Source: Durusdinium trenchii (lineage: Eukaryota > Sar > Dinophyceae > Suessiales > Symbiodiniaceae). From it: a DNA stretch of 64,000 nt. The DNA lies in the NCBI GenBank assembly GCA_963970005.1, contig CAXAMN010027461.1, forward strand, positions 411,523 through 475,522, in the 5' to 3' direction. The notes below the pieces were generated by a model. That model made no database searches and was not told where the DNA came from. It saw only the letters and a program-made list of their open reading frames with translations. This document shows positions 44,301 through 55,085 of the stretch, in pieces; position 1 is the first letter of the stretch; every line of letters starts with the position of its first letter. The position numbers and the translations under genes are program-made.

Positions 44301-44870
44301 ATTTGGGCTTTCAACTGGGGCTCGGTAAACCGGGAATAGGCGTCAAGGAGGCCTCGAACCAACCAACCGTCGCAGTACCCTATTTCGCCAAAAGAAGGTT
44401 TTTTGACGGGGGCTGCCTTTTCGAGCTGCTCGTCGCGGTTTCCTCTACTGGCGCTCGGTAAGCCGGGAAAACAAGTCCAGGAGGCCTACCTTTTCCAGCT
44501 GCTCGTCGCAGTTTCCTTACTTATACTGGGGCTCGGTAAGCCGGGGAAAACGGGTCCAGGAGGCCCCGAACCAACCAGCCGTCGCAAAACCCCATTTCGC
44601 CAAAACGGTGCTTTTTTGATGGGGGCTGCCTTTTTGAACTGCTCGTCGCAATTTCCTTGCTTACTGGGGCTCGGTAAGCCGGGAAAACGGGCCCAGGAGG
44701 CCCCGAGCCAACCAGCCGTCGCAAAACCCCATTTCGCCAAAATAGGGTTTTTTGATGGGGCTGCCTTTGCGAGCCGTTCGTCGCAGTTTCCTTGCTTACT
44801 GGGGCTCGGTAAGCCGGGAAAACGCGTCCAGAAGGCCCCGAACCACGCAATCATTCTGAAACCCAACGTC
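44301..44870. repeat. 138-bp tandem repeat
   Basis: Units beginning GGGGCTCGGTAAGCCGGG recur near 44528, 44666 and 44804 (138 bp apart), with shorter or diverged copies near 44319 and 44450. As 138 is 46 codons, a 238-codon plus-strand frame (44403-45119) repeats a 46-residue pattern ('LGLGKPGKRAQEAP...'). The minus strand is also open, so coding is doubtful. Confidence 0.85.
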
Positions 44871-46600
44871 GCCAATTCTTCTTTTCATTCGGCCCTTCGC
44901 GAGCCCCCGCGTGAGCGGCCCAGCGGTCAGAAACGGGCCCTCGGAAGCGGAACGCCTGGGCTCAAACCCCCAGCCTTGGCAAGCTTCCCGTCTTTCCAGC
45001 AATGTGCTTGTTTGTGTGTCTTGCGCGCGCGGCGAGAAAACGGTGGTCGCTTAAATGAAGAGGGGCATGCTCTAACAAACATCAACCTTTTAGATTTGTG
45101 TGTGAGGGTTTTCTGTTGAAGCAACAGGCTGCCAAAAGAGGCTTAGCTTGCTAGTGGGGCGATCTTACTTAAAATGAAGGGGCAAGATCTTAATTTCAAT
45201 CCTAGGTCGTTAATTCAGGGTGACGTCGGTGACGTCGTTAAAATTTGCCAAGATTTTATGTGATTTTCAATGCTTCCCAAGATTAGCTTCCGTTCATAAC
45301 CAAGATTTGTTCCTGTTAGTCTGACTTGAGCACCATGACTGGCCGCTCTGGTTCCACGGCCAAATGATTTTACCTCCGCTTCACGTTGCGTCAAGTTTGG
45401 ACAGATAAAGCAGCTTGCTCTGGCTGCGTCTGTGCAAGTGGTGGCTTCAAGCTCAACAAAGCATGCCTGGCGGCTATGGCTATGGCGGAACAGTCACAGT
45501 CAAATGTTTCGTTTGGACCGTGAAGCCATGAATTCCGAGGAATTCCACGATCATATGAATGTGTTTCGGTTTTAGCTTTTCTGTCAGGAGCAGGAACACA
45601 GTTGTAAGTTGTAAGCCTCTACCCCCTTCGAACCAAACTTCAACAAATTTCTCTTTTACAGTGATCGGCAAAAAAGGATTTCGTCGACTCCTTAGCACTG
45701 AAACGGCCGAGAGCAGATCTGCAGAACATTGCAACATCTCCGGGTCCAGTGGAAATCGGTAGATTTCTATGAATCAACTGGGGTAAGCAATGGTTGTTTG
45801 CTCTTCGCCAGGGATCGTTGCCACCTTACCGCCCGAAACAAAGCATGCTTACAGTACTGTGACTATTCTTGATGATGCAATTGCCAATCACTGTGAATCT
45901 ACGTGATTACACATGTGTATCTTCATTCTTCATCATGTTGGGTTTCAGAATACTAGCTTTCAAATGTTTTCAAAGTAATGGGGGTTGACCAGAAAAACTG
46001 CCTTCATATTCTAGTTTCATTGGCACAGTACTCATTCGTATTCCTTTTATCTCCTTTACACTTTTACATCTTACCTCCCCAGTATGTTGCCACGCTCTGC
46101 ATCCCTCGGGCGCGCAAGAGACGAGGGGCATTTTCGGTTCCTGCACCAGCACCCGCTTCATGACTTCACGCTGAGGGTGTTCAAACTGGCGCCCAGTAAA
46201 ATCTCTGAAATGGCCAGTTTCTAGTGATAAACTTAATACCCATTGAGGATATTGTCACCTCAGAAAACAAATTATATAATTGAGCTGCACAGCCACTTGA
46301 AGGATGAACAGATGCCAATGTATGGATGGACAAATGAAACCAAATCTTTGGTTCAAGACCTTCAAAAGACATGGACAGGTCGTTTGGCGTTTGGACCTTT
46401 TCCAGGCGCTCCTTGACCATCGCGGCCAAGGTCACGGACACGTGGAGATGTTGGCGAACCAATGAAGGACCAAGGGAGCACAAGTGGGAGCACAGCCAGC
46501 CTCCCCCGGGTTTGTCTGGTTCGCAAATTGCCAAGCCGCAAATGATTCAATTATAAATTATAGAGCCAAGGACCCACACAGCATAAAACACCTGCCACAA
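44871..46600. other. Unassigned stretch
   Basis: No recognisable gene. Frames are short on both strands. Confidence 0.4.
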
Positions 46601-46607
46601 AGGTATA

Positions 46608-48015
46608 CTTGGCCGGCGGGACTTTGCTAAGTTTAGCTAAGTCTAACTTGGACTTATAAGTACTTAGTAAGTACTTAGCTTGGACTTAGCTCAGGGTAAC
46701 TTAGCTTGGACTTAGATTGGACTTAGCCTGGATTTAGCTAAGACTCAGAAGTCCGAGCGAGGTCGAAGCTAAGTGTTAGTTTGTTTGATCAGTTTGAGCT
46801 AAGTCAAAGCTAAGTCTAAGGCAACTATTGAAAAATAACAATGAAAACTGAAAACCGAAAGCTCGGTCTGGGAGTGCGCGGGTAGACTTTTCTCTCACGC
46901 GAGCATCAACAGTCATCATCTGAGCATCAACAGCCAGCATCAACAGGCATCACATGTTTGAAACTATTTTTAATACATTGAAAAAATAGTTTTTGGTTAA
47001 TTACACCGTTAATACTATCACAGTTTAACTAAACTTATATATTGTCAGAAGTCTTCTGACAAATTGTTGTTGACATGTACTTTTTAAACAATATAATAAT
47101 GTCAGACTATTTCTGACATCTGTAAGAATTTTCTGACATTGGCCAGAATACTTTTTCTGACAAATGTCAGAAATATTTACTATTTACACAAATATTTTCT
47201 GACATGTGTCAGAATTTTCTGACAAATTTTAGCTTGGATTTAGTTTCAAAAGGCAATATTGTCATATTGTTCTGACAAATTGTTGTTTACATTTGCTTTC
47301 AAAAGGATATACTGTCAGATTTTGTCAGAATCTTCTGACAATTGTCTGAATATTTTCCGACATGTGTCAGATTTTTCTGACAATTGTGAGAATATGTTTC
47401 GGACATTTGTCAGTTTTTGATATATGTCAGAATATTTTCTGACATTTGTCAACAATATTGAAGACAAGTTCTAAACTTGTCTAAATAGAATTGTCATAAT
47501 GTTTAAGTCTTTGGGGTGAATGATTCAAAGACTTCAGGATGAAGACAATGTCAAAACTTTATATCATGTGACTGCTTGACGCATCCTATTTGCGCCAAGT
47601 ACTCTATAGGATACCGTAGAAGAATCAACAAGCGGCCACGACGCGGAATGTAAAGAATAACGGCGCGGCCGTATGCTGGCTGGTTGTCGGTTGGCGGCTG
47701 CGTTCGACGCATTTTGGGTTGATTTTGCTTCAATTTTTGAGCCTCGACTTAGCTTTGACTTAGCTTTGACTTAGCTTGGACTTATAAGTCTGAGCTAAGT
47801 CGAATCTAAGTCCAAGCTAAGTCTTAGCCCACTTAACTTTGACTTAGCTAAGTCAAACCTAACTACTTACTAACTCTCATAGGCTGAGCCAAGTCCAAGC
47901 TAAGTAAAACCTAACTTCTATAGAGGTTAGCAGACTTATAACGTTGGTTATAACTAGGTTAGGTATATATGTATAACCTAGGTTATAAGTCCACTTCGGG
48001 CAACCGCCGGCCAAG
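46608..48015. mobile_element. TA-flanked terminal-inverted-repeat element, non-autonomous
   Basis: A 1408-bp unit with perfect 12-bp terminal inverted repeats (CTTGGCCGGCGG at 46608-46619; CCGCCGGCCAAG at 48004-48015), each bordered outside by TA (46606-46607 and 48016-48017). Subterminal arrays of TTAGCTTGGACTTA-type units lie at 46620-46815 and, inverted, at 47745-47995. The core (47040-47470) is an array of TGTCAGAA/TTCTGACA palindromes. There is no coding capacity. A TA duplication suggests Tc1/mariner-type mobilisation, an inference. Confidence 0.65.
47040..47470. repeat. Palindromic TTCTGACA/TGTCAGAA array
   Basis: About twenty copies of (T)TCTGACA and its complement, spaced irregularly at 15-30 bp in AT-rich DNA. 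Confidence 0.85.
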
Positions 48016-48849
48016 TAAGTTATGGGCATCAACAATGTTTAGATTTCGTGCCAGCACTTTTTGTTTGCATGGCTTACGTGGCACCAACACCTGGCACAAA
48101 CGAGGGGCGCGTGACATTTGCCTTGTGCTCGGTTACAACGAGGCACTGGCTGCATAATTGACCGTTGTTTTTGTGAAAAAATGTTTCCATGTGTGAGGGG
48201 CGCGGAGAATTTGCATTCTTCAGTTGTCGCGGAAACCCCAAAGTAATAAAAGCAGGGGACCATCGCAAGTCCAAACACCCGTGTAACATCATACACTTTC
48301 ATTTCAAAACCTATAAACCCCAAGCACCACTAAATCCGGCGAAATCATGAACATTCCGTTCCTGAGGCCGCGGCCAACACACAAACGCCGCCGGCAGCAG
48401 CACACGGTTGCGCCGCACCATCATTGGACCGAAAGCGCGAACAAAAAAGAGTTATGCAAATCACCATGTACTGCATAACGTCAAACAATTAACATGAAAA
48501 GAAAAAGTGGCGCATATAAAGAAACCATGTGCATACACGCCGCCTTTCACACCAATGCTCCCAGGTGATTCTTCATACCAACTTGTTCACACGCAGGCAA
48601 GCTTGCAAGCCGACTTGATGGAACTGCAGAGCGAGAAGCAAAACACACACCCCAAAAAAGACAACTGTTCCTTCTCTGGATTGTAAGGAACCTGGTGCAA
48701 CCCCACAAAGCGGACAAAAACCACAGCTACTTCACTGGCGTTGAGCAGGGCAGGACAGCTGACGCGCTGCTGTGTTTGGGCGCGCGAAGCAATCTGCCAA
48801 GTGGATACATAGAATCCACTGTATGCGCGAGGTCGCGCAGGACATGTCT
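48016..48849. other. Unassigned stretch
   Basis: No recognisable gene. Short frames only. Confidence 0.4.
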
Positions 48850-49255
48850 TCAGGGAATCTGTCATCTTTGGGCCGTCTTCGGAGCTGGGGGCGTCTTCGG
48901 GGAATCCGTCTTCGCTAGGCATCTTCGGGCGGGAATCCGTCTTCGGAGCTGGGGGCTTCTTCGGGGAATCCGTCTTCGCTAGGCATCTTAGGGCGGGAAT
49001 CCGTCTTCGGAGCTGGGGGCGTCTTCGGGGAATCCGTCTTCGCTAGGCGTCTTCGGGGGGNNNNNNNNNNAGGCGTCTTCGGGGGGGAATCCGTCTTCGG
49101 AGTTGGGGGCGTCTTCGAGGAATCCGTCTTCGCTAGGTGTCTTCGGGGTTCATCAAACATACACAGCTGCGGCGAATCCGTCTTCGTTAGGCGGATGCGT
49201 CTGCGGGTGAAAAAGTGCCCCCGCCAGGGCGGCTGCAATGTTATATTATATCACA
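48850..49255 (-). repeat. 64-bp satellite with cap module, inverted relative to 43355-43745
   Basis: Units with GAATCCGTCTTCGCTAGGC begin at 48902, 48966 and 49030 (64 bp apart), each divisible into four ~16-bp parts. The cap lies at 49211-49233 (AAAAGTGCCCCC...GGGCGGC) with TTATATTATATCACA at 49241-49255. Ten Ns fall inside the array. Confidence 0.85.
49061..49070. other. Assembly gap (10 N)
   Basis: Ten undetermined bases within the 64-bp satellite. The true array is probably longer. Confidence 0.99.
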
Positions 49256-49319
49256 AGAAAATAAACAAGATGGAACCCACGAACCCGAATGGAAACACGT
49301 ACTCGAAAAAAACACCCAA

Positions 49320-49880
49320 ACGATTTTTGACACTCTTGTAGGAAACACTCTTGTGGGACACTCTTGTAGGATGCATTCTTTTCAGAAACCTTTGTGGGAC
49401 ACTCTTGTTTGTCACTCTTGTGGGACACTCTTGTATGACACTCACTCTTGCGAGACACTCTTGCAGAACTCCCTCGTAGGACATTCTTGTGGGGCAATGT
49501 GGTAGGACACTCTTGCGGAACACTCTTGTAGGACTCTCTTGTGGGACACTCTTATATGACACTCTTGTGGGACACTCTTGCGGAACACTCTTGTAGGACA
49601 CTCTTGTGGGACACCCCTTGTAGGACACTCTTGTAGGACACTCTTGTCGGACACTCTTGTGGAACACTCTCGCGGGACACTCTCGTAGGACACTCTTCTC
49701 GGACACTCTTTTGAAACACTCTTGTAGGAGACTCTTGTGGGACACCCTTGTAGGATACTCGTGTGGGACACTCTTGTATGTCACTCTTGCGGGACACTCT
49801 CGTAGGACACTCTTGTCGGACACTCTTGTGGGACACTCTTGTAGGATACTTTTGTGGGACACTCTGGTAGGACACTCCGG
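49320..49880. repeat. 13-bp minisatellite
   Basis: About 40 units of GGACACTCTTGT(A/G) and variants. Because 13 is not a multiple of 3, every frame on the minus strand repeats the same 13-residue pattern (SYKSVPQECPTRV), so long frames (up to 203 codons) arise without coding. Confidence 0.95.
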
Positions 49881-50262
49881 GCTCCACGTTCCCAGCTCCT
49901 TGTATATACTGGTAGAGCGGATCGTTGGGTTCAGCCAACGGGCATGCCTCCTCTCCTCGCACGCTGAGTTGCCTGCTTCCTCTGCAAATTTTCTGATTCA
50001 GCTCTGAGGCTCCGCTGACTCTCAACTCCATGATCTTCTCCACCACAAGCTGAGCCACTCTGTCACCCTTGTAGATGCGGAGGTCTGTGTTGGACCAGGG
50101 AGGGTCGATGACGCCAGGCATTGTTTCGATTCCACGGATCGCCAAGATCAATCTGGCGCCACCCTGCCATGCGTTCGAATACGAGATGGCGAGCCCTGCA
50201 AGACGATGTTGTTCCAAACGCAGTGGAGTCAGAGTGCATCCGCTTCTCAATTCTTCCACCCA
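49870..50262 (-). pseudogene. dUTPase-like segment in a copia-type remnant
   Basis: The first ~125 codons of the frame 49552-50259. In order: a segment fitting motif 1 ('SGCTLTP'), a T/A-G-x-A segment, a diverged motif 2 ('GGARLILAIRG' for the usual GRSGLA), motif 3 'PGVID' (residues 48-52), and 'YKGDRVAQLVVEKI' (64-77), close to the GDRIAQL motif of trimeric dUTPases. dUTPase hydrolyses dUTP and limits uracil incorporation during DNA synthesis. The D-Y after GVID is replaced by P-P, and the C-terminal Gly-rich motif is not seen, so it is probably inactive. It lies directly downstream of RNase H-like sequence on the same strand, then runs into the 13-bp minisatellite. Confidence 0.6.
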
Positions 50263-50370
50263 AGCTGGCCTCCAGGAGTGATGCTGTGGACCGAACTGTG
50301 ATCAAACTCTCGAGCAGCGACATCAACTCTGCTTCAGCCGTCGAGAATGTCACAAACGCTTGTGGCGAGT
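50263..50370 (-). pseudogene. Copia-type RNase H fragment
   Basis: Minus-strand frame with 'TFSTAEAELMSLLESLITVR', the S-x-A-E-A-E signature of copia RNase H. The frame continues to 50063 out of register with the dUTPase-like frame. Only this short core is left. Confidence 0.6.
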
Positions 50371-50380
50371 TGTGCGCCAG

Positions 50381-50770
50381 TCAACTGGCCAACTGGCGTT
50401 CCGCCAATTTGCGACAATCGTTATAGCGTCCCATTAAGTCTAGCTGGGCAAATGTCCGGGCGTGTCCTCCCTGCAAGACCCAAAGCAACTCTCCCGGTGC
50501 CTCTGACCACGTCAGCAGCCGTTGGCGGCTCGTCTTCGGGTTCGAATCTAAACTGTCCTTTCTCCTCGTACTCCATGAAGATGAAGTTCCCATTCCACCC
50601 TGTTCCCGGATCCACGCGGGCTCTCCAATCTTCCACGTCTCCTTGATCTGCTTGTCATTGCGAGGAACTGCTCCACAGTGGTCGTTGGACCCACCACCAT
50701 GATGTCGTCCACATAGGCAGCGCAAAGGCCGTCCATCCTCCAACTCAACCTCCTTCTCGATCACCCCTGC
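50381..50770 (-). pseudogene. Copia-type RT fragment
   Basis: A YVDD motif ('LCAAYVDDIMVVGPTTTVEQ', frame 50548-50748) marks RT motif C. Downstream, 'NFIFMEYEEKGQFRFEPED' and 'PDICPARLNGTL' lie in another frame (50421-50636). The sequence differs clearly from the intact element's HVDD type, so this is a second lineage. Confidence 0.6.
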
Positions 50771-52170
50771 GGAGTTGATGAACCCCTGTACTCAGCTCCA
50801 TGAAACTGCCAGACATCTCCTCGAGCCGCTCATCCCTGTGGTTATACCAATCCTTTGGCGAAGTAACCAAGTAGGGCCTTCTTGACCAGACATCATTGGG
50901 GTCTCGAAGCACGTTTGCCTCAACTCTCGTCTCGGGTCCCAGGCAATGGTGGCCACTTCAGGCGTAGGCTGCAGCCAACTTCAAGAGCGTTCTGACCTTG
51001 ACGCCACCTGGCTCCACACCCGCCCTTCCTGCTGCGAATAGCTTTAGCCGGAATCAGGTCAAAATCCCGGCCTCGAGCGTCTCTTCGGCGTACTCCCTGG
51101 TGATGGGCTCCACCCACTCGTTCGGGGTTGTGTCTCACTTCTTGCAAGCTGACCAAAGCTTTCTGCTCATTGGCGTCATTGGCGGCTTCCTTATTGGCCA
51201 GTTGTCCCAGGCCCCCACCTCCATGATCAGCGATTTGGAGAAGGTCAGAAGGTCTCACTATTCGACATCTCTCCATCACCATCCTCTTCAATCAACTGCA
51301 ACTCTTCACTGAGTGAGTCGAACCTCCCCCAGTCTACAGTCGCCACACCTTCTCCATGAGCTCGAAGTGCATGAAGTCTCCTCCTCGCCCTGCCCAGTCT
51401 CTTCCCAGGCATGGACGTCGCCAAACTCAACTGGCGTCTCACCTTCCCGAACATAGTGCCCTGGGAGAAGTCATGTTCATAGGATTCATAGGCATAGCAC
51501 CTGCACCTCCGTGCCAGTCGTGGTTGGTCATCATGCTTCAGCCTTTTGGCCCACGCTTTCTGCTCGAAAGGAACCAATGCAGCTGAGGGCCATCCCATGC
51601 CAACCCTGGTCCTCCAGCTCCACTATCAAACATGATCGAACTCTGGCCGTCCTTGATCATCGAAATTTTGGTCCATTACGGCCTTCATCACTGGCAAGGA
51701 TGTATTTCACCTGTTGGGGCCAGAAGAGATTTACAGGAGGTTGTGTGGGTCCTCCAAACCCTTTTCCCTGCCTCTTTCGAGCATCCTGGGGCCCATATGT
51801 CGTGGGTGGACCCTTCGGCACCAAGTCCCTCGAGGCTGCCACCAGGGTCCCGGCATCCGGCTGCACGTCCTCGATCGCCAGCGTGCCAATATGGCGGCCA
51901 GCAACTGCCTCCCCCGGCAGCTGGACTTAGTGTCCCAAAAAGGTTCGGCTCATAACCCGCACGATGTGCACTGTTCCATCCACGCTTGGCACGAAATAGG
52001 GCTAGGGGCTGTCGGTTCACCATTCTTCTGGCTTCGTCCAGGTACACTTCTCGTTTTGTGTACCTCCCATGGACTTCGGTACACGTCTCTAGGCGACTGC
52101 ACGACAGCTTTACACTTCTGTACCCAGTACTGCACTTCTCACATCCAGAGGCATAAACTCGCTCACTCAC
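50771..52170 (-). pseudogene. Decayed upstream part of the second copia-type remnant
   Basis: Minus-strand frames at 50920-51291, 51245-51598 and 51688-52170 are protein-like but scrambled. In the frame next to 50920-51291 the strand reads 'EWVEPITREYAEETLEAGI', resembling the pre-RT/fingers region of copia Pol. Further upstream nothing is certain; an integrase triad was not found. Position and strand fit one element running from about 52170 down to 49870. Confidence 0.4.
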
Positions 52171-53559
52171 AACTCATCTGTGCAACTGTGGGTCATTCGA
52201 AGCTTTCTCTTCGAAACTCCTTTGATCATGTCAGGACTTTTGCTGACCCTGCTGCCCAGAGTCAACCATGGCAAGGACTTGTGTAGCAAGTGTAGCAGGC
52301 ACTGTTTAGTCCACAATGGGAATGGAAAAGTTGAGTCTGAGGATCCCACATATGCAGCTTGTTCCCATCCATACCTTGAAGAGCGAGTGATGCGTGTGTG
52401 TGTGTGTGTGCGCTTAGCAGGCAAGAATGACTCAATACACCTAGATAGATGGGTCACGGTGTCGATGCATACTGATATGTATATATATATATTACATTAT
52501 ATTACTGTTCAAGAAAGAGAGTCTCAGAGAGGTGGTGGCATCTGCTTTCATACATCTTTGGTTCAACAAACTGTTGCACAGTGGCAAGGTTTGTCTTGAA
52601 GTCTGAAAACCTTTCACGGAGAAGCTTGAGATCAAAGCAAACTTGAGGAGCTGCCAGTAGTAGTCAGCAGCAGCTGCAAGGAAAAGCAACTTGGTCTTCC
52701 GACACCTCACAAACACCAGCCATTGGGAGCTGGATCATGCCCGGTGCCTCAGACAACGCTCGAAGCATCAGTTCAGTGCAAATGATCTCCCTTTCCGAAG
52801 AAGAGAGAGAGAGAGAGAGAAGCAAAAAGGAAGGTAAGCGCGCCTTCTTTTGTTCCTTCCCCTTATTTTCTTCTCGATTGTTCAGCCACCAAAAAACCGC
52901 GACCAACACTTTCTACAATGGTACAGTAGGATATGAATCTTACCACCAACTCAGTAGAGCATATTTGTTCCCCCTTCCAACTTGATTGTTCACTGCCTCA
53001 GTTCCTCTTCAACTTATGGGCTTCCCAGCGAATTGCCCATACTGGCCCGCTCCTGGATCGCAGTTTGCAATGCTTCGAACGCTGTCAAACAACTGAATGT
53101 ATATTTTTATGTGATTGCTGTGTTTTCTTATTGGTTCATTGTCAAAAGGTAGTTTGTGGCATGAATGAGGCCACACGAATCAATGTTATCTAACTTCTTT
53201 AGGCCAGGCGTCTTCAACAACAGAGATGCGACGATTCACTAAAGAATGCCCCAGAAATGACACTGTGTCTGAGCGTTTCTGACACCTTGGTTCTCCAATT
53301 ATCCAGAGTCCGGTTAAGCCAGTCGAGCCATAGTCAACACTTGGTATCACAGAGTTTCTACTTTGAAGCAACCCTACTAACCGAGGAGGTCCTATCTTAT
53401 GTCTTATGGCTCAACCTGTTGAAGTATTTCGCCGGGACAAGCTCCTGTTTGAACCGACTCCTCGTGCACCATTTCATCACATCCTTGGCGCTACATATAA
53501 TGTGGTGATTCACAAAAATCTCACAAAACCAATTACACCAGCATAGACCCAGATAGCTA
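52171..53559. other. Unassigned stretch with simple repeats
   Basis: (TG)n at about 52393-52410, (TA)n near 52480-52495 and (GA)n at about 52804-52820. No gene recognised. Confidence 0.5.
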
Positions 53560-53850
53560 GGCAGAATCCCCCGACCTGTTGACATGCGACTGGCTGGAAC
53601 AAGGATGCACGCAGCCTGCACAGCCAGCTTACGGCACCTCCACAACGCGCACAATCAGCTGACACCAGCACCGGTGCGCTTTGCCCCCTGACAACACCGG
53701 CAGCGGCGCCAGCGCCCGACCAGCGCCGCCGCCCATCTTAAACGCGCGCTCAGCCAGCTCGCAGCCAGCACCCTTCCGAAAGCGCGCCCAGCCAGCTCAT
53801 TCTTATTTGCAGCAAGAACCCCATAGCTATTCCTAGTTGGGGAATAACAA
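53560..53850. repeat. Satellite border unit, copy 1
   Basis: CAGCCAGC/GCGCCAGC-rich DNA ending with '...GAAAGCGCGC...CTCATT.TTATTTG' and 'AAGAACCCCATAGCT' (about 53775-53830). The same ending closes the array at 55020-55085. Confidence 0.65.
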
Positions 53851-54310
53851 CGTATGATCTTGCGCGATAAGTTTATGCGCACAAAAGTATGCGCGCAAAC
53901 AGCAAAGCCCGTAAGTGTCATTGGCCCAAGGCCCTGCAGTATCCAGCGCCACTATTGACTTTGTAGCACGTTTGAAGCAACGATCTGCAGAACGATAAGG
54001 CCGTATGATCTTGCGCGTATAAGTTTATGCGCACAAAAGTATGCGCACAAGCGGCAAAGCCCGTAGGCTTCACTCGCCCAAGGCCAAGCAGTATCCAGCA
54101 CGACTATTGTGTGTGTGTAGCATGCTGAAACATGCTGAAACAATGGTCGGTTGAGAGCCTGACGTTGCGCATTGAACTTTATACGTGCAAAAGCATGCGC
54201 GCAAACAGTACAGCCCTTGACACAGCTGTCGGCAAAAACAGAACCTGAAGAGTGTAAATACCCCACAGCGCTAATAAACAAAGAACGCTCAAGCGACAAC
54301 ACCGCATGAT
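53851..54310. repeat. 151-bp tandem repeat
   Basis: Units starting CGTATGATCTTGCGCG at 53851 and 54002, with a shorter diverged third near 54158. Each contains 'TTTATGCGCACAAAAGTATG' and 'GCAAAGCCCGTA'. Confidence 0.85.
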
Positions 54311-54449
54311 GCAGCGTGCATAAGCTCATGCGGCCCATGACTGCTGGCACTTCATCGTCAGAAGCGGCGCTTGGTCGCCCTTCACTGCTGCAAGCGGCGG
54401 TTTGTTACCCTTCACTGCCAGAAGCGGCGGTTGTTATCACTTCACTGTC

Positions 54450-55085
54450 AGAAGCGGGCACCAGCACCGAGCACCGGTATGTGCACCCAGCACCAGCACC
54501 CGGCACCCAGCACCCGGCACCCTGTCTCCACCACGCGCACAGCCAGCACCCAGCACCGGCGCCACCACGCTCACCACCGGCACCGGCGCCCGCTGTCTCT
54601 ACCACGCGCACTGCCAGCACCCAGCACCGTGTCTCCACCAGTGCGCGCACAGACAGCTCACAGCACTCAGCACCAGCACCGGCGCCAGCAACCTGTCTCC
54701 GGCTCACAGCACCAGCACCAGCACCAGCGCCGGCACCCGGCACCAGGCACTAGCACCAGCAACCTGTCCCCACCACGTGCACAGCCAGCTCACAGCACCA
54801 GCACCGGCACCGGCACCCGGCACTCAGCACCAGCACCGGCGCCAGCAACCTGTCTCCGGCTCACAGCACCAGCACCAGCACCGGCACCGGCACCCGGCGC
54901 CCAGCACCAGCACCCAGCACCAGCACCGGCACCGGCAACCTGTCTCCACCACGTGCGCAGCCAGCTCACAGCACCAGCACCAGCACCGGCACCCAGCACC
55001 AGCAACCTGTCTCGAAAGCGCGCACGGGCAACTCATTGTTATTTGAAGTAAGAACCCCATAGCTTTGCTATCTGGGGAAAAAGTT
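54450..55085. repeat. GC-rich CACCGGCACC/CAGCACC satellite
   Basis: Nested 6-bp (CAGCAC/CGGCAC) repeats in longer units that include 'AACCTGTCTCC' and 'CACAGCCAGCTCACAGCACC'. It yields His/Pro/Ala/Ser-rich frames on both strands. The end repeats the border sequence of 53775-53830. Confidence 0.9.

Noticed and set aside
44403..45119. 238-codon repeat protein gene
   Set aside because: Overlaps the 138-bp tandem array and the opposite strand is equally open; kept only as a low-interest finding.
49251..49862. 203-codon 'SYKSVPQECPTRV' repeat protein
   Set aside because: Explained by the 13-bp minisatellite, which is open in every minus-strand frame.
54371..55051. Pro/His/Ala/Thr-rich frames of over 200 codons
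   Set aside because: By-product of the CACCGG/CAGCAC satellite; comparable frames exist on both strands.
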